Below, in pieces: positions 25,847-35,139 of a stretch of 38,700 nt of DNA. A program made the translations under genes and the position numbers. The notes beneath the pieces were generated by a model. The model saw only the letters and a program-made list of their open reading frames with translations. It made no database searches and was not told the origin of the DNA. Each line of letters opens with the position of its first letter. Positions within the stretch are counted from its first letter, which is position 1. Origin of the DNA: Candidatus Woesearchaeota archaeon (GTDB lineage: Archaea > Nanobdellota > Nanobdellia > Woesearchaeales > SM23-78); the NCBI GenBank assembly GCA_016933095.1, contig JAFGBP010000068.1:1-38700 (forward strand), written 5' to 3'.

Positions 25847-27711
25847 CTTACACCTCCATGAATCTCATGCAAGAGTTCTATGTAAGTCGCCGCGCTCCAA
25901 GCCTGGCTTAGGCAACCCTCACTCCTCATCGCCTTTGCGCTGCTAATCTCTGCAGAGCACCCTACGAATCCTGAATAAAGCAGCTCCTCCCTTGACGCGT
26001 GAAGTATCCTTTTTATGTATTTCTCATACCTTCTCCTGTCAAGACGGTGCATTGCAATCGCCGCCATGTTATTCACGAAGTACCAAGAATCCCCGTTGTG
26101 ATAGCTACGGTCATCCTCTCCAGTGTACTCCGACTGGAAGAGACGGTTCTTGCTACCGATAGACGACAAGCCACCCCAGTCAAGCCACAAACTTTCAAGG
26201 GCCTTGTCAAAGACAGTCTTCCAGTCCTGGGGCAAGAGAAGCTCAGGATAGACGTAGTGGGCAAGGAACACGTTAGGCCTCTGGGTATCCTCAGGAAGCT
26301 CTCCCCCAATGGAATCAAGAAGCTCTCCGTTCTTGAGGAACAGCGTCCTCACCCTTATAGCGAAATCCTGCTCCATCGACCTGAACAAGGCCTTTGTCCT
26401 CGTGACCTTAGCAAGCTCGTTGTGAAGCCTCATCATGGCAAGGAGGAAAGCCTGCGATTCTATGAATGCGCCGCTGCGCCTAGCCTCCTTGGTATCCATC
26501 CAGCTCTCCTGCAAACCCCCATAAATAAAGCCGTCCTTTGACTTGTTCCTGGAAAGCCCAAGAATAGCCTTCTCAAGTCCGCTCTTGATCTTGATGAGCT
26601 CTGCTATCGTCAAGAACTCCTCGATCATCTTGTCCCTCGCAAGGTCCGCCAGGAAGTCATGGATCCTGACAAAGAGCCATCCTACCGCGTCGATGCTCTT
26701 CACCTCGCTGTGAGGCAGCCTGTTGGGAAGCAGGCCGTCATCCCCAATGGCATCCAAGTAAGAGAAAATTATATCCTTTACGCGATGATATTTCTTGGCA
26801 ATCATCAGCGCACGCAGGCTCAAGAGCTCGTCCCTAGACCAGAACTGGAAGAACCAAGGAAGTCCTGCAAACAAGCCAGTCCTTGCCACAGATCCATCTG
26901 GCTTCTCAATCGTGACTAGGAGGTCATCCAATGCCTTCATAGCGACGTCGAACGACAGGTCGCGCGAGCTGAAAGTCTTGGCCATGTACTTCTTCATGAC
27001 GTGAGTATAATACTTATTGTTCTCGAAGAACTGGACTGACGCATCGAGCGCCTCCTCTTTCGTGTCAGCAAAAGAGAACGTCAGGTGAAGGCTGTGCTTC
27101 ACCCGTATCTTAAGGGCGGTGTAGGTGTAGAACTCTGACTTCGAACCCCGTTTCAGGTCGTAAGGATAGACCTTCAGGTCCCACACATTCGGAATAGAGA
27201 ACTCAGAAGCTCCCCTGATAGCCAGATACCTCGTATACTGGAGACTCTTAAGGTCATGATCAGAAAACTTGTCATAACGGACTATGATGGTCCCATCAGC
27301 CTCCTGCATTATAGAGTATATTCTTCCCTTGTCATCAAAATCATACATGTGGCGGAAGTCAAGTTCTACCTCAATCTCCCCATTGTAATGCCTTATGTCA
27401 TACACCAAAGTATTGTCGAAGAGAGTGAAGGTCTCCTCAGTCCCGTGCTCGTAGAAGCGCTCGACCTCTGCTAAGTGGTTCCGGATGCCAAGCATTGTGC
27501 GGTTAGGGACGACGATGTTCTCGATCACCTTGTAAGGACTCCAAGCAAGAGGATCGAAGAAGAACAATCCTTGCGTCTGGGAGAAATTCCTCTGCCCCAG
27601 CGAGAGATAACCGCCTTTCTTGTTCGTTATGAAGAAAGCGACGTCCCTCGAAGTATGCTCGTCAAGATGCCTGCTATTATGGCTATGAATTACGTGCAAA
27701 TTCCCCCACAC
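25843..27711 (-). CDS. Amylo-alpha-1,6-glucosidase / glycogen debranching enzyme
   Basis: N-terminal GDE-type domain, FFQFWSRDELLSLRALMIAKKY, DAVGWLFVRIHDFL, YHNGDSWYFVNNMAAIAMHRL. Confidence 0.8.
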   Translation of the reverse strand: MWGNLHVIHSHNSRHLDEHTSRDVAFFITNKKGGYLSLGQRNFSQTQGLFFFDPLAWSPYKVIENIVVPNRTMLGIRNHLAEVERFYEHGTEETFTLFDNTLVYDIRHYNGEIEVELDFRHMYDFDDKGRIYSIMQEADGTIIVRYDKFSDHDLKSLQYTRYLAIRGASEFSIPNVWDLKVYPYDLKRGSKSEFYTYTALKIRVKHSLHLTFSFADTKEEALDASVQFFENNKYYTHVMKKYMAKTFSSRDLSFDVAMKALDDLLVTIEKPDGSVARTGLFAGLPWFFQFWSRDELLSLRALMIAKKYHRVKDIIFSYLDAIGDDGLLPNRLPHSEVKSIDAVGWLFVRIHDFLADLARDKMIEEFLTIAELIKIKSGLEKAILGLSRNKSKDGFIYGGLQESWMDTKEARRSGAFIESQAFLLAMMRLHNELAKVTRTKALFRSMEQDFAIRVRTLFLKNGELLDSIGGELPEDTQRPNVFLAHYVYPELLLPQDWKTVFDKALESLWLDWGGLSSIGSKNRLFQSEYTGEDDRSYHNGDSWYFVNNMAAIAMHRLDRRRYEKYIKRILHASREELLYSGFVGCSAEISSAKAMRSEGCLSQAWSAATYIELLHEIHGGVR

Positions 27712-27810
27712 CTCTTTTCAATGGAAAATAGGGGTTGGAGTTTATTAAATTTGCTGTTTTAAAAGGTAAAAAAAGGAACGCGAACCAGAAAAGAACAGGC
27801 GACAAGGCAG

Positions 27811-28818
27811 CTAGATCCTTTTTTCAGAGAAACTAATCGTACAGTGGTCGCCTACGTTGAGTTCCTTAAACCCACCCTCAAGCTCGACTTCATCCCCAAC
27901 GATGGACTTATCCAGGAGCACATGCCTCACCTTGGATCCTGAGTGAATTATGCTGTCCTGGATTACGCATCCGTCAACCGTACAACCAGACTCAATCGTG
28001 ACATAAGGCCCGATGACAGAATTCTTTATCTTGACGCCAGGAGCTATGAAGACAGGATGCCTTATCACAGAGTTCTCTGCAAAGTCTGCAGGGACATCCT
28101 TAGCAGAGAACTTCTTCAGAAGCTCCCGGTTGGAATCCAAGTGCGTCTCAGGCTTGCCATAGTCATACCAGCCCTTTACATCAGGGCAGATGAACTTAGC
28201 CCCGTGCTCAATCATATACTGGAAGGCATCAGTCAACCAGTATTCTCCCTTCATCATGATCTTATTGTCGTAGAGGTGCTTAATGCCCTCATAAAGGAGC
28301 TTGTAGTCCCTGACATAGTAATAGCCGATGTTTGCCAGTTTTGATATAGGCTCAGAAGGCTTCTCAACCATCCGCGACATGTAGCCATCCTTGTCCAGAA
28401 CAACCACTCCGAACCGCTGATAGTCCTCACGATGCTTCACCCATATTATGCCCGACTCATCTTTCTTTAGCTTGTCTATCAAGCCCAGGTCAAGATCAAA
28501 AACCGCGTCAGGGTATATGATAAGGACCGGCTCATCAATGAATTCTTCGGCAAGCCTGACAGAACCTGCAGTGCCGTCCAACACCTTCTGCTCGACAAAC
28601 CGCATCTTGAACTTGAACTTCCCACGGACCATCTCCTCGAACTTCTCCTTCAAGTGACCGGTTATGAATATAACCTCTGAGACCTTGAGACGCTCAAGCT
28701 CCTCAAGAAGATACGCTATTCCTGGCTTTCCAGCGATGCTCAAGAAATGCTTAGGCCTCGAATGCGTGTGAGGACGCATCCTCTTGCCCGAACCTGCAAC
28801 GGGAAGTATGACTTTCAT
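27811..28818 (-). CDS. Sugar-1-phosphate nucleotidyltransferase with C-terminal left-handed beta-helix
   Basis: MKVILPVAGSGKRMRPHTHSRPKHFLSIAGKP; C-terminal hexapeptide-like NSVIGPYVTIESGCTVDGCVIQDSIIHSGSKV. Confidence 0.88.
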   Translation of the reverse strand: MKVILPVAGSGKRMRPHTHSRPKHFLSIAGKPGIAYLLEELERLKVSEVIFITGHLKEKFEEMVRGKFKFKMRFVEQKVLDGTAGSVRLAEEFIDEPVLIIYPDAVFDLDLGLIDKLKKDESGIIWVKHREDYQRFGVVVLDKDGYMSRMVEKPSEPISKLANIGYYYVRDYKLLYEGIKHLYDNKIMMKGEYWLTDAFQYMIEHGAKFICPDVKGWYDYGKPETHLDSNRELLKKFSAKDVPADFAENSVIRHPVFIAPGVKIKNSVIGPYVTIESGCTVDGCVIQDSIIHSGSKVRHVLLDKSIVGDEVELEGGFKELNVGDHCTISFSEKRI

Positions 28819-28963
28819 GCTATCAACCCCTCTTGTGATTTTGCATTGTGAACTAAGGTAAAGGGAGCCATCCATTCTTATAAAGGTTATGGAACACCAA
28901 TCGTGAAAAACACGAGCTGGAAATTTGGAAAGATTTTTATAATCCTCTGACCGAGGGAAAAAA

Positions 28964-30091
28964 ATGGTCACGATACAAGACCTGCCGAGAGTCGTGGCAG
29001 GCCTAAAAAAAGAGGATAGGGAGCTATTCGACCGCTTCTTCTCAGTGCACGAGAGCACAGGGCACCTAGTCCTTCCTGAAGAGATGAAGCCCTGGGCCGA
29101 CAAGACCTTTGGGGACCATAAGTACCTTGAGGAGCAGACGATCGTCAAGATATTCAACAAGCAGACGTACGAGGACGGCCTCTACAACGACCTGAGGTCA
29201 AAGCGCCCCTCACTCATAAACAAGAACGAGGACATCTTGAAGATCATAAAAGAAGCTGAAGGCGACAACTTCTGCCACCCCATGACAGGATCCCCGGAAA
29301 ACGCATTCGGAAGGGTGAAAGGAAAGTACTGCATGACAGCAGCCAACATCGCAAAGTACGATTCGCTCCACGGCCTTGTACTCTTCAAGAAGCATAACCC
29401 TCTGGAGATAACTATGAAGGAAGTGGAGGATTACCTTGAGGTCATCAGGAAATGGTTTGCAAAGGCCCATGAATACCGACCCAAAGCAATCTTCCCTTTC
29501 ATAATGTGGAACTGTCTCTGGAGGAGCGGAGGCAGCATGATACACGGCCACATACAGATGGTACTCGGCGAAGAAGTGCATTACGGAGAGCCTGAATTGC
29601 TCAAACACCTGATGAGAGAATACGACGCTCAATACAAAGCTCACTTCTTCACAGACCTCTACAGGGTCCATGATCTGATAGGCTTAGGATTCCAGAAAGG
29701 GCCAGTCCGGGTATTCACCAACATCGTGCCCAGGAAAGAGAAGGAGATAACGATATTCGCAGATAAGTTCTGCCCTGAGTTTGAGGACGCGCTCTACAAG
29801 TGCCTGCGGTGCCTCATGGATGACTTCGGGGTGCAGACGTTCAACGTAGGCATCATACTCCCGCCCTTGGAAAAAGTTGAAGGGTGGGATGGCTTCCCGA
29901 TCTATGCAAGAATACTCGATAGGGGGGACCTGAAGAACAGGACGACCGACTTCGGAGGTATGGAAGTCTACGCGCGAAGCTACATAATAACCACAGCTAA
30001 CACCTACCAGATAATGGAGAAGGTAAGGGAGAAGTTCGAGAATCCCATAAAGAAGCTGTTCAAGAGGAAGAGAAAGAAAAAGAGATCATGA
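28964..30091 (+). CDS. GalT-like nucleotidylyltransferase (HIT superfamily)
   Basis: MIHGHIQMVLG (HxHxQ-like), CHPMTGSPENAFGR; divergent from the nucleotidyltransferase gene. Confidence 0.75.
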   Translation: MVTIQDLPRVVAGLKKEDRELFDRFFSVHESTGHLVLPEEMKPWADKTFGDHKYLEEQTIVKIFNKQTYEDGLYNDLRSKRPSLINKNEDILKIIKEAEGDNFCHPMTGSPENAFGRVKGKYCMTAANIAKYDSLHGLVLFKKHNPLEITMKEVEDYLEVIRKWFAKAHEYRPKAIFPFIMWNCLWRSGGSMIHGHIQMVLGEEVHYGEPELLKHLMREYDAQYKAHFFTDLYRVHDLIGLGFQKGPVRVFTNIVPRKEKEITIFADKFCPEFEDALYKCLRCLMDDFGVQTFNVGIILPPLEKVEGWDGFPIYARILDRGDLKNRTTDFGGMEVYARSYIITTANTYQIMEKVREKFENPIKKLFKRKRKKKRS

Positions 30092-30135
30092 AAATAAGGA
30101 TATGGCAAGAAACATGCCTGCATTAACCTTAAAGC

Positions 30136-31926
30136 CTAATTCCCAATCTTGATATTCTCGATCGCCTTGTTATGAGCTGTTATGTAGAACTTGACAAAGT
30201 GCTTCCAGTCAGCGAGGTTCGACAGGTACTTCGCGTTTATCTTGTTCTGAACCCTCTCTGCGTGGTCTAGCGTGGCGAAGGTGTACATCCTGGCCGCGAG
30301 GTCTTTTATTTGTTGTTCTTGTGTGCGGTGGAACATCTTGAGGATGTATATGCCCGTATTGTCCTTCAGTAAGCGGTTTTGCATGAAAAGGCCGAATCCT
30401 GACAGGTCACTTGTTATCGATGACAAGCCCATGGCTGCTGCTTCCAAGGGAGTGTAACCCCAAGGCTCATAGTAGCTTGGGAATATTCCCAAGTGGCATC
30501 CGGCCATGGCGTCATAATAAGAGAGGTTTAGGAGACCATCGTTACCTGAAAGGTATGTTGGGTAGACCACGACCTTTACCTGGTCGTCTTCCTTGTTGTC
30601 AAGGCCCTCAGCGTAGAGCGCCCTTATTATGGCATCATTATGCTCATTATCAATATTGTGAGTGGATATAGAAGGGTTTCCCACTCTATGGAATGAGAGT
30701 ATATTCCTCTTAAGCTCCTTCATGAAGTCCTTATCAAAGAAGCTTCCATCCATCTTGATCTTCTGCGATAGGAAGTCGTTCACGATCTGCTGGAGGATCT
30801 GGTCAGACTTCATATTGACGAGTCCCTTGATGTGCTTGTAGTAGTTCTTGTTCTCAAGAAGCTCTACCTTTACGCCATGGGAAGCCATGGGCACCCAGAA
30901 GAATACTGTGATAGTACGATCGCTCTTCTCCTTCTTGAGCTGCTCATTAAGAATGCCAAGGGCTTTTATCATTATGTCCATGCCTTTGTTGTGGAACTCA
31001 TACCTGCTCGCGATGAAGAACATGAGGTTGCGGGAAAGATCAAAGGTGTAATATGGGAAGAAGTGATATGTCAAAAATTCGCGAAGCTCGCTTCTAAAAG
31101 TGACGTGCTTTATCGAAGTCTCCTCTATGGTCGGAAACTTGTCAAGGTCTATGCCGTTGAGGAGCAGGACGTCAGGCTTTCTCCCTAAGAGCTTCTCTGC
31201 CTCGAGCCCTGTTATCTCACTCACCGTAGTAAAGACATCGGAATTCTTGGCAGCAGCGACTTCCATGGTGTGCTTCTCTGCCATCTTATGATACTTCGCC
31301 TTCTCCAGAGGGTCGAACTTGCCGAGCTCGTCATAGAGCGGAAAGTCATTCGCAGCCAATGTCCTGCCAAGCATGGTCGCGTGCGTCGTGAAAACAGTAC
31401 CTATCTTCACTCCTCGGTCCTTGAGATAGAGCAGGCCTGCGCCTGAAAGCCACTCATGAAACTGGGCAACTATATTCTTTCCCTGGAGCACACGAGCGAT
31501 CTTCTCAAGCAAGACTCCAGTCGCCCAAGACCAGATTACAGGCTCGTCAAAATCGAAGGATGCGAATAGGGAGTCCACACCGAACTTCTCCCAAAGCCTT
31601 ACCTTCACGTCATTCTTCCTGTCAAACCACGGCTGGAAGTCGATAAGTATCGTATAAGGCTCTCCCCTAATCTGCCACCTCCCAAAATAGCAGGTGATTC
31701 CCTCGGACTGCAGCTCGCTGAAGACGTCTCGGAGAAAATCAGGGACTTCCTCATTCTGTAGCTCGACGTCGGCCTTGTCCTTGAAATAAGGCCCTATAAG
31801 GAAGTAATTCTTGTAGTATTGCTGGACGTGCGGGGCCTTGGTCTTTATGACAGTGTTTATCCCGCCGCACTTGTTACACACTTCCCATGAGCTCTCGAGG
31901 AGAAACTCTGCATCTGCGCTTATCAT
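30136..31926 (-). CDS. Glycogen synthase, GT3 (eukaryotic-like) family
   Basis: LLESSWEVCNKCGGINTVIKTKA, AQFHEWLSGAGLLYLK, FTTHATMLGRTLAAN, LGIFPSYYEPWGYTPLEAAAMGL. Confidence 0.88.
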   Translation of the reverse strand: MISADAEFLLESSWEVCNKCGGINTVIKTKAPHVQQYYKNYFLIGPYFKDKADVELQNEEVPDFLRDVFSELQSEGITCYFGRWQIRGEPYTILIDFQPWFDRKNDVKVRLWEKFGVDSLFASFDFDEPVIWSWATGVLLEKIARVLQGKNIVAQFHEWLSGAGLLYLKDRGVKIGTVFTTHATMLGRTLAANDFPLYDELGKFDPLEKAKYHKMAEKHTMEVAAAKNSDVFTTVSEITGLEAEKLLGRKPDVLLLNGIDLDKFPTIEETSIKHVTFRSELREFLTYHFFPYYTFDLSRNLMFFIASRYEFHNKGMDIMIKALGILNEQLKKEKSDRTITVFFWVPMASHGVKVELLENKNYYKHIKGLVNMKSDQILQQIVNDFLSQKIKMDGSFFDKDFMKELKRNILSFHRVGNPSISTHNIDNEHNDAIIRALYAEGLDNKEDDQVKVVVYPTYLSGNDGLLNLSYYDAMAGCHLGIFPSYYEPWGYTPLEAAAMGLSSITSDLSGFGLFMQNRLLKDNTGIYILKMFHRTQEQQIKDLAARMYTFATLDHAERVQNKINAKYLSNLADWKHFVKFYITAHNKAIENIKIGN

Positions 31927-32023
31927 GTTCGTATCATATCCTTGTTAATGGCTCCTGAATGCGCGTGAGATAAGATCCCCCTGGCTTCAATCTCCATTCA
32001 CGACAGACCTCGCCGCTATGTTC

Positions 32024-33184
32024 TCAAAAGCAATTATTCACGTTCATAAGGGTGCCGAGCATTATCAGGCCGAATATCAATCCCAACAAAAACCCGTATA
32101 TGAACTCCTTGACTATGAACCTGTTAGGAAGGTCGTAGTGAGACCTAATCCTCCTATTGGCCTCAAGCTGCTTAGCCTCCATCTCAAGCGCAAACCTAGT
32201 CTCCTCAGCAATCTGGTCAAGGTCGTCAGATGAAAGATCATGCTCGACCTGGCTGTCAGGATGCAATACAGTAGCGCCTTCTCCCGCTGACACGCCGCCC
32301 TCGAACACAGTATCAGCCCTAGGAGGCTCTGGCTTCGGAGGCATGAGAGACTCTGGTGAAGGAGACGATCCTGGTGCTTCCTTGAATCCTACATCTTCGC
32401 TTAGCTTGTCAATTATCTTATCAAAATCATCTTCACGCGCAGGAGCCTCGGAAGGTGCTGAAGCAGAAGCAGGAACCGACGGAGCTGACGAGACAACAGG
32501 CGCAGCTAGCGCAGGCTCAGATGTAGACGTCGGCGCAGGAGCAGAAGCCCCTTCAAGTTTGGGAGGTTCAGGGACCTGCAACTTCCCTTGCAACTCCCCT
32601 TCTTCCTGATTCAAACTCCGACTTGGCATCTGGCCTTCATCCAAACCCTTTAAATCAACAGTCTCGTTAATCTCCTTAATCTCTCCAGTCTCTCTCGTTT
32701 CCTTAGTCCTCTTCACACCATTCGCCGCGTTACTGTCCGGAACTATCAATACTTCCTCAGGAGAGACTGAAACCGCAGAGGAAACAGGCGAAGATATGGC
32801 AGAAGAGGGAGGGGAAGCAGAGGTAGGACCTGAAGCAGCAGAAATAGGCGCTGGCTCTGAAACAAACGATTCTGCGTCTTTCCCAGGTGAAGCAAGTGCA
32901 GGTGCAATAGTTTGTGATGGCACTTGAGCTGATCTTGAGATGTGCTTCTCAAGAATGGCTAGCGTGTCCTTCAGCTCCATCACGCGCTTAAGCTTGTCTG
33001 CCAAGTCCTGATCCCCAAACACTCCCTCTATCCAATTCGCGTAATCATTATGGGTGGCGTTAACATGAAAAGCAAATTCCTGAGGAGTCGTCTCTTTCAA
33101 CACGTCATGCAGCTCCTCGATGCTCTTTGCAATTCTTCCGTGCGAAAAATAAAACCACTTATCTGACTCTAACGAAACGGTCAA
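32024..33184 (-). CDS. DUF5752-like N-terminal domain, Pro/Ala/Ser-rich linker, C-terminal TM
   Basis: WFYFSHGRIAKSIEELHDVLKETTPQEFAFHVNATHNDYANWIEGVFGDQDLADKL; TM FIYGFLLGLIFGLIMLGTLM. Confidence 0.75.
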   Translation of the reverse strand: MTVSLESDKWFYFSHGRIAKSIEELHDVLKETTPQEFAFHVNATHNDYANWIEGVFGDQDLADKLKRVMELKDTLAILEKHISRSAQVPSQTIAPALASPGKDAESFVSEPAPISAASGPTSASPPSSAISSPVSSAVSVSPEEVLIVPDSNAANGVKRTKETRETGEIKEINETVDLKGLDEGQMPSRSLNQEEGELQGKLQVPEPPKLEGASAPAPTSTSEPALAAPVVSSAPSVPASASAPSEAPAREDDFDKIIDKLSEDVGFKEAPGSSPSPESLMPPKPEPPRADTVFEGGVSAGEGATVLHPDSQVEHDLSSDDLDQIAEETRFALEMEAKQLEANRRIRSHYDLPNRFIVKEFIYGFLLGLIFGLIMLGTLMNVNNCF

Positions 33185-33331
33185 TACATTCTCACCTCTT
33201 ATTTATTTATTAACAGCATCCTCATCTCATCATCAGCTAGACTGCACATAAATGCAGGGCCTATTAATTTTTCACCCCTGCAACAAGCCCCGGTTCAAGC
33301 TTAAATGCAAACGCAAACGCAAACCTTCCAA

Positions 33332-33685
33332 TCACCAGAGCTTATGCGTTATGTGCTTGTAAAGCACGAGCTGGAAATGCTGCTTGTCCTTTGCTTGAGC
33401 AAGCTTCTCAGCAAGCTCGACATCCTTTATTATGTCCTTAACCCAAGCCGCAAAGTCATTGTGCTCTGGCCTCACATGGTGGCTGAACACATGATCTTCC
33501 AGACCATCCATTATGTCCGCCAGTTCCTTTACGTTCTTGACAGGCTGTCCGTTGCAGAGCACGAAATAGTTGGCTTGCGGCGCATCCTTCTTTAAGGGAT
33601 GATTGTCTTTTGAAACAGGATGCTTCCTAGGTCGGCCTCTTGGTTTCTTTGGGACCTGCGCTTTTGTCTCGCTCTTTTTGGTCAA
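33332..33685 (-). CDS. DUF5752-like small protein with N-terminal AT-hook-like motif
   Basis: KKPRGRPRKHP then YFVLCNGQPVKNVKELADIMDGLEDHVFSHHVRPEHNDFAAWVKDIIKDVELAEKL. Confidence 0.75.
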   Translation of the reverse strand: MTKKSETKAQVPKKPRGRPRKHPVSKDNHPLKKDAPQANYFVLCNGQPVKNVKELADIMDGLEDHVFSHHVRPEHNDFAAWVKDIIKDVELAEKLAQAKDKQHFQLVLYKHITHKLW

Positions 33686-33804
33686 AACATCTCACCTCTT
33701 CACATGATCACATCTTCAATCATCTAAAAAAAGTTTGAAAAAATATCGCAGGAATATCGCAGGATATTCCTTATCAGTAATAATCCATTCCTTATCAGTA
33801 ATCA

Positions 33805-35088
33805 TCATTTCAAAACCATGCTTGATCCTGGAGCCTCTGATAAAACCCTTGATATAGGAGTCTGGGCCAAAATCGGAGACTCGACCCGGCCCTGGCTTTG
33901 CATCACCTCTTTCGCCCTTATCTTCAGGTCATTCAATACATTCATGAAAGCAATGAAACCCTCGTAAGGAGTGTCATAAGGGTTGAAGTACTTGTGGACG
34001 TCTCCGTCACTGAACCACTTCGTGCACATGTAATACAAGTGGTCGCTCGTCGTTAGCTTTCGCCAGTCATCGATAAGCTTTTCATCCCCTGTCTCTCGTA
34101 TCATCCTGCCCAAAGCAAAGAGCTCACGGGCAGCGCTGTCTTGCATTGGATTTCCAAGCCACGCGCTTAAGTCCCGCTCGATGTCAGCCCAGCTGATGAA
34201 GTTGTGCATGTCAAGCTCAGAGACAGGATTGTATTTCTCAGCAGCCTCGCTCACAGTAACAAAGTCGTTGTCAGGATGTCTCAGGATCTCTGACGGCAAG
34301 TGCCTTAGGAAATCGAATATCCCAGTATCCTCCCACTGGTGCTCTCCGAAAGTCTCGTAGTCCATGAAGAGATTAATCACGTTTCCGTTCCCGTTCGCCG
34401 CATTCACCCACCGGCCATACTTCTCCACTGTAAGAGGATGCTCTGCCCAGCCCTTATTACTGAACCTGAACGCGATGTCATCGCTTAGCTTGTAGTTCTT
34501 CAAGAGCAGCTTCATGTTATCAGCGGTCTTTGGCGTGTACAAGAAATTCGGGCTCCTCCAGCCAAGTATGTGGTCGGCTCCCTCCGCAACAATGGCCTTG
34601 TAGAATCCCATGCCCTGGACAAAGTTTGCAAGCTCGTTGTTGAAGACGAGCTCTGTATTCCTGAAGACCTTTGGCTCCTGACCAAACAAGTCCTTGATTT
34701 TCTGGCGGTGAAGCAACACCTGCTCCTTGAACTCCTCCTTGTCATACAGGTATGAAAGCGAATGATAATAAGTCTCATCCAAGAACTCGACGCAGCCAGT
34801 CTTTGCAAGCTCGCGGAAACTATGAAGCACTTCAGGCGCAAAAAGGGTGAACTGGTCAAGCACGACGCCCGAGATGCTGAAAGACACCCTAAACTTTCCC
34901 TGGTGTTGCCTTATGAGATCCAGCAATACCTTGTTCGTCGGGAGATAGCATTTCTGCGCGACCTTCCTCATGACCTCGGCGTTCTTGTTGTCGTCAAAAT
35001 AGTTAGAGTTGTGGCCTATGTCAAAAATAGAGTATTTCTTCAGCCGGAAAGGCTGGTGCACCTGGAAATAAAAGCATATTGAAACCAT
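33805..35088 (-). CDS. GH57 family glycoside hydrolase (alpha-amylase-like)
   Basis: MVSICFYFQVHQPFRLKKYSIFDIG, EFLDETYYHSLSYL, FRNTELVFNNELA, FMDYETFGEHQW. Confidence 0.93.
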   Translation of the reverse strand: MVSICFYFQVHQPFRLKKYSIFDIGHNSNYFDDNKNAEVMRKVAQKCYLPTNKVLLDLIRQHQGKFRVSFSISGVVLDQFTLFAPEVLHSFRELAKTGCVEFLDETYYHSLSYLYDKEEFKEQVLLHRQKIKDLFGQEPKVFRNTELVFNNELANFVQGMGFYKAIVAEGADHILGWRSPNFLYTPKTADNMKLLLKNYKLSDDIAFRFSNKGWAEHPLTVEKYGRWVNAANGNGNVINLFMDYETFGEHQWEDTGIFDFLRHLPSEILRHPDNDFVTVSEAAEKYNPVSELDMHNFISWADIERDLSAWLGNPMQDSAARELFALGRMIRETGDEKLIDDWRKLTTSDHLYYMCTKWFSDGDVHKYFNPYDTPYEGFIAFMNVLNDLKIRAKEVMQSQGRVESPILAQTPISRVLSEAPGSSMVLK

Positions 35089-35139
35089 CGTTATTGTCTC
35101 CTCCAGTTCTATTAATCTTCGTGACACTACTAAATTCCC

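Noticed and set aside
27811-29160. 449-aa ORF start for the nucleotidyltransferase
   Set aside because: The N-terminal ~114 aa overlaps the divergent GalT-like gene and promoter; the family start MKVILPVAGSGKRMRP is at 28818.
32157-32609. 150-aa Ser/Ala/Gly-rich ORF antisense to the DUF5752 membrane protein
   Set aside because: Mirror of the low-complexity PAS-rich linker on the opposite strand.
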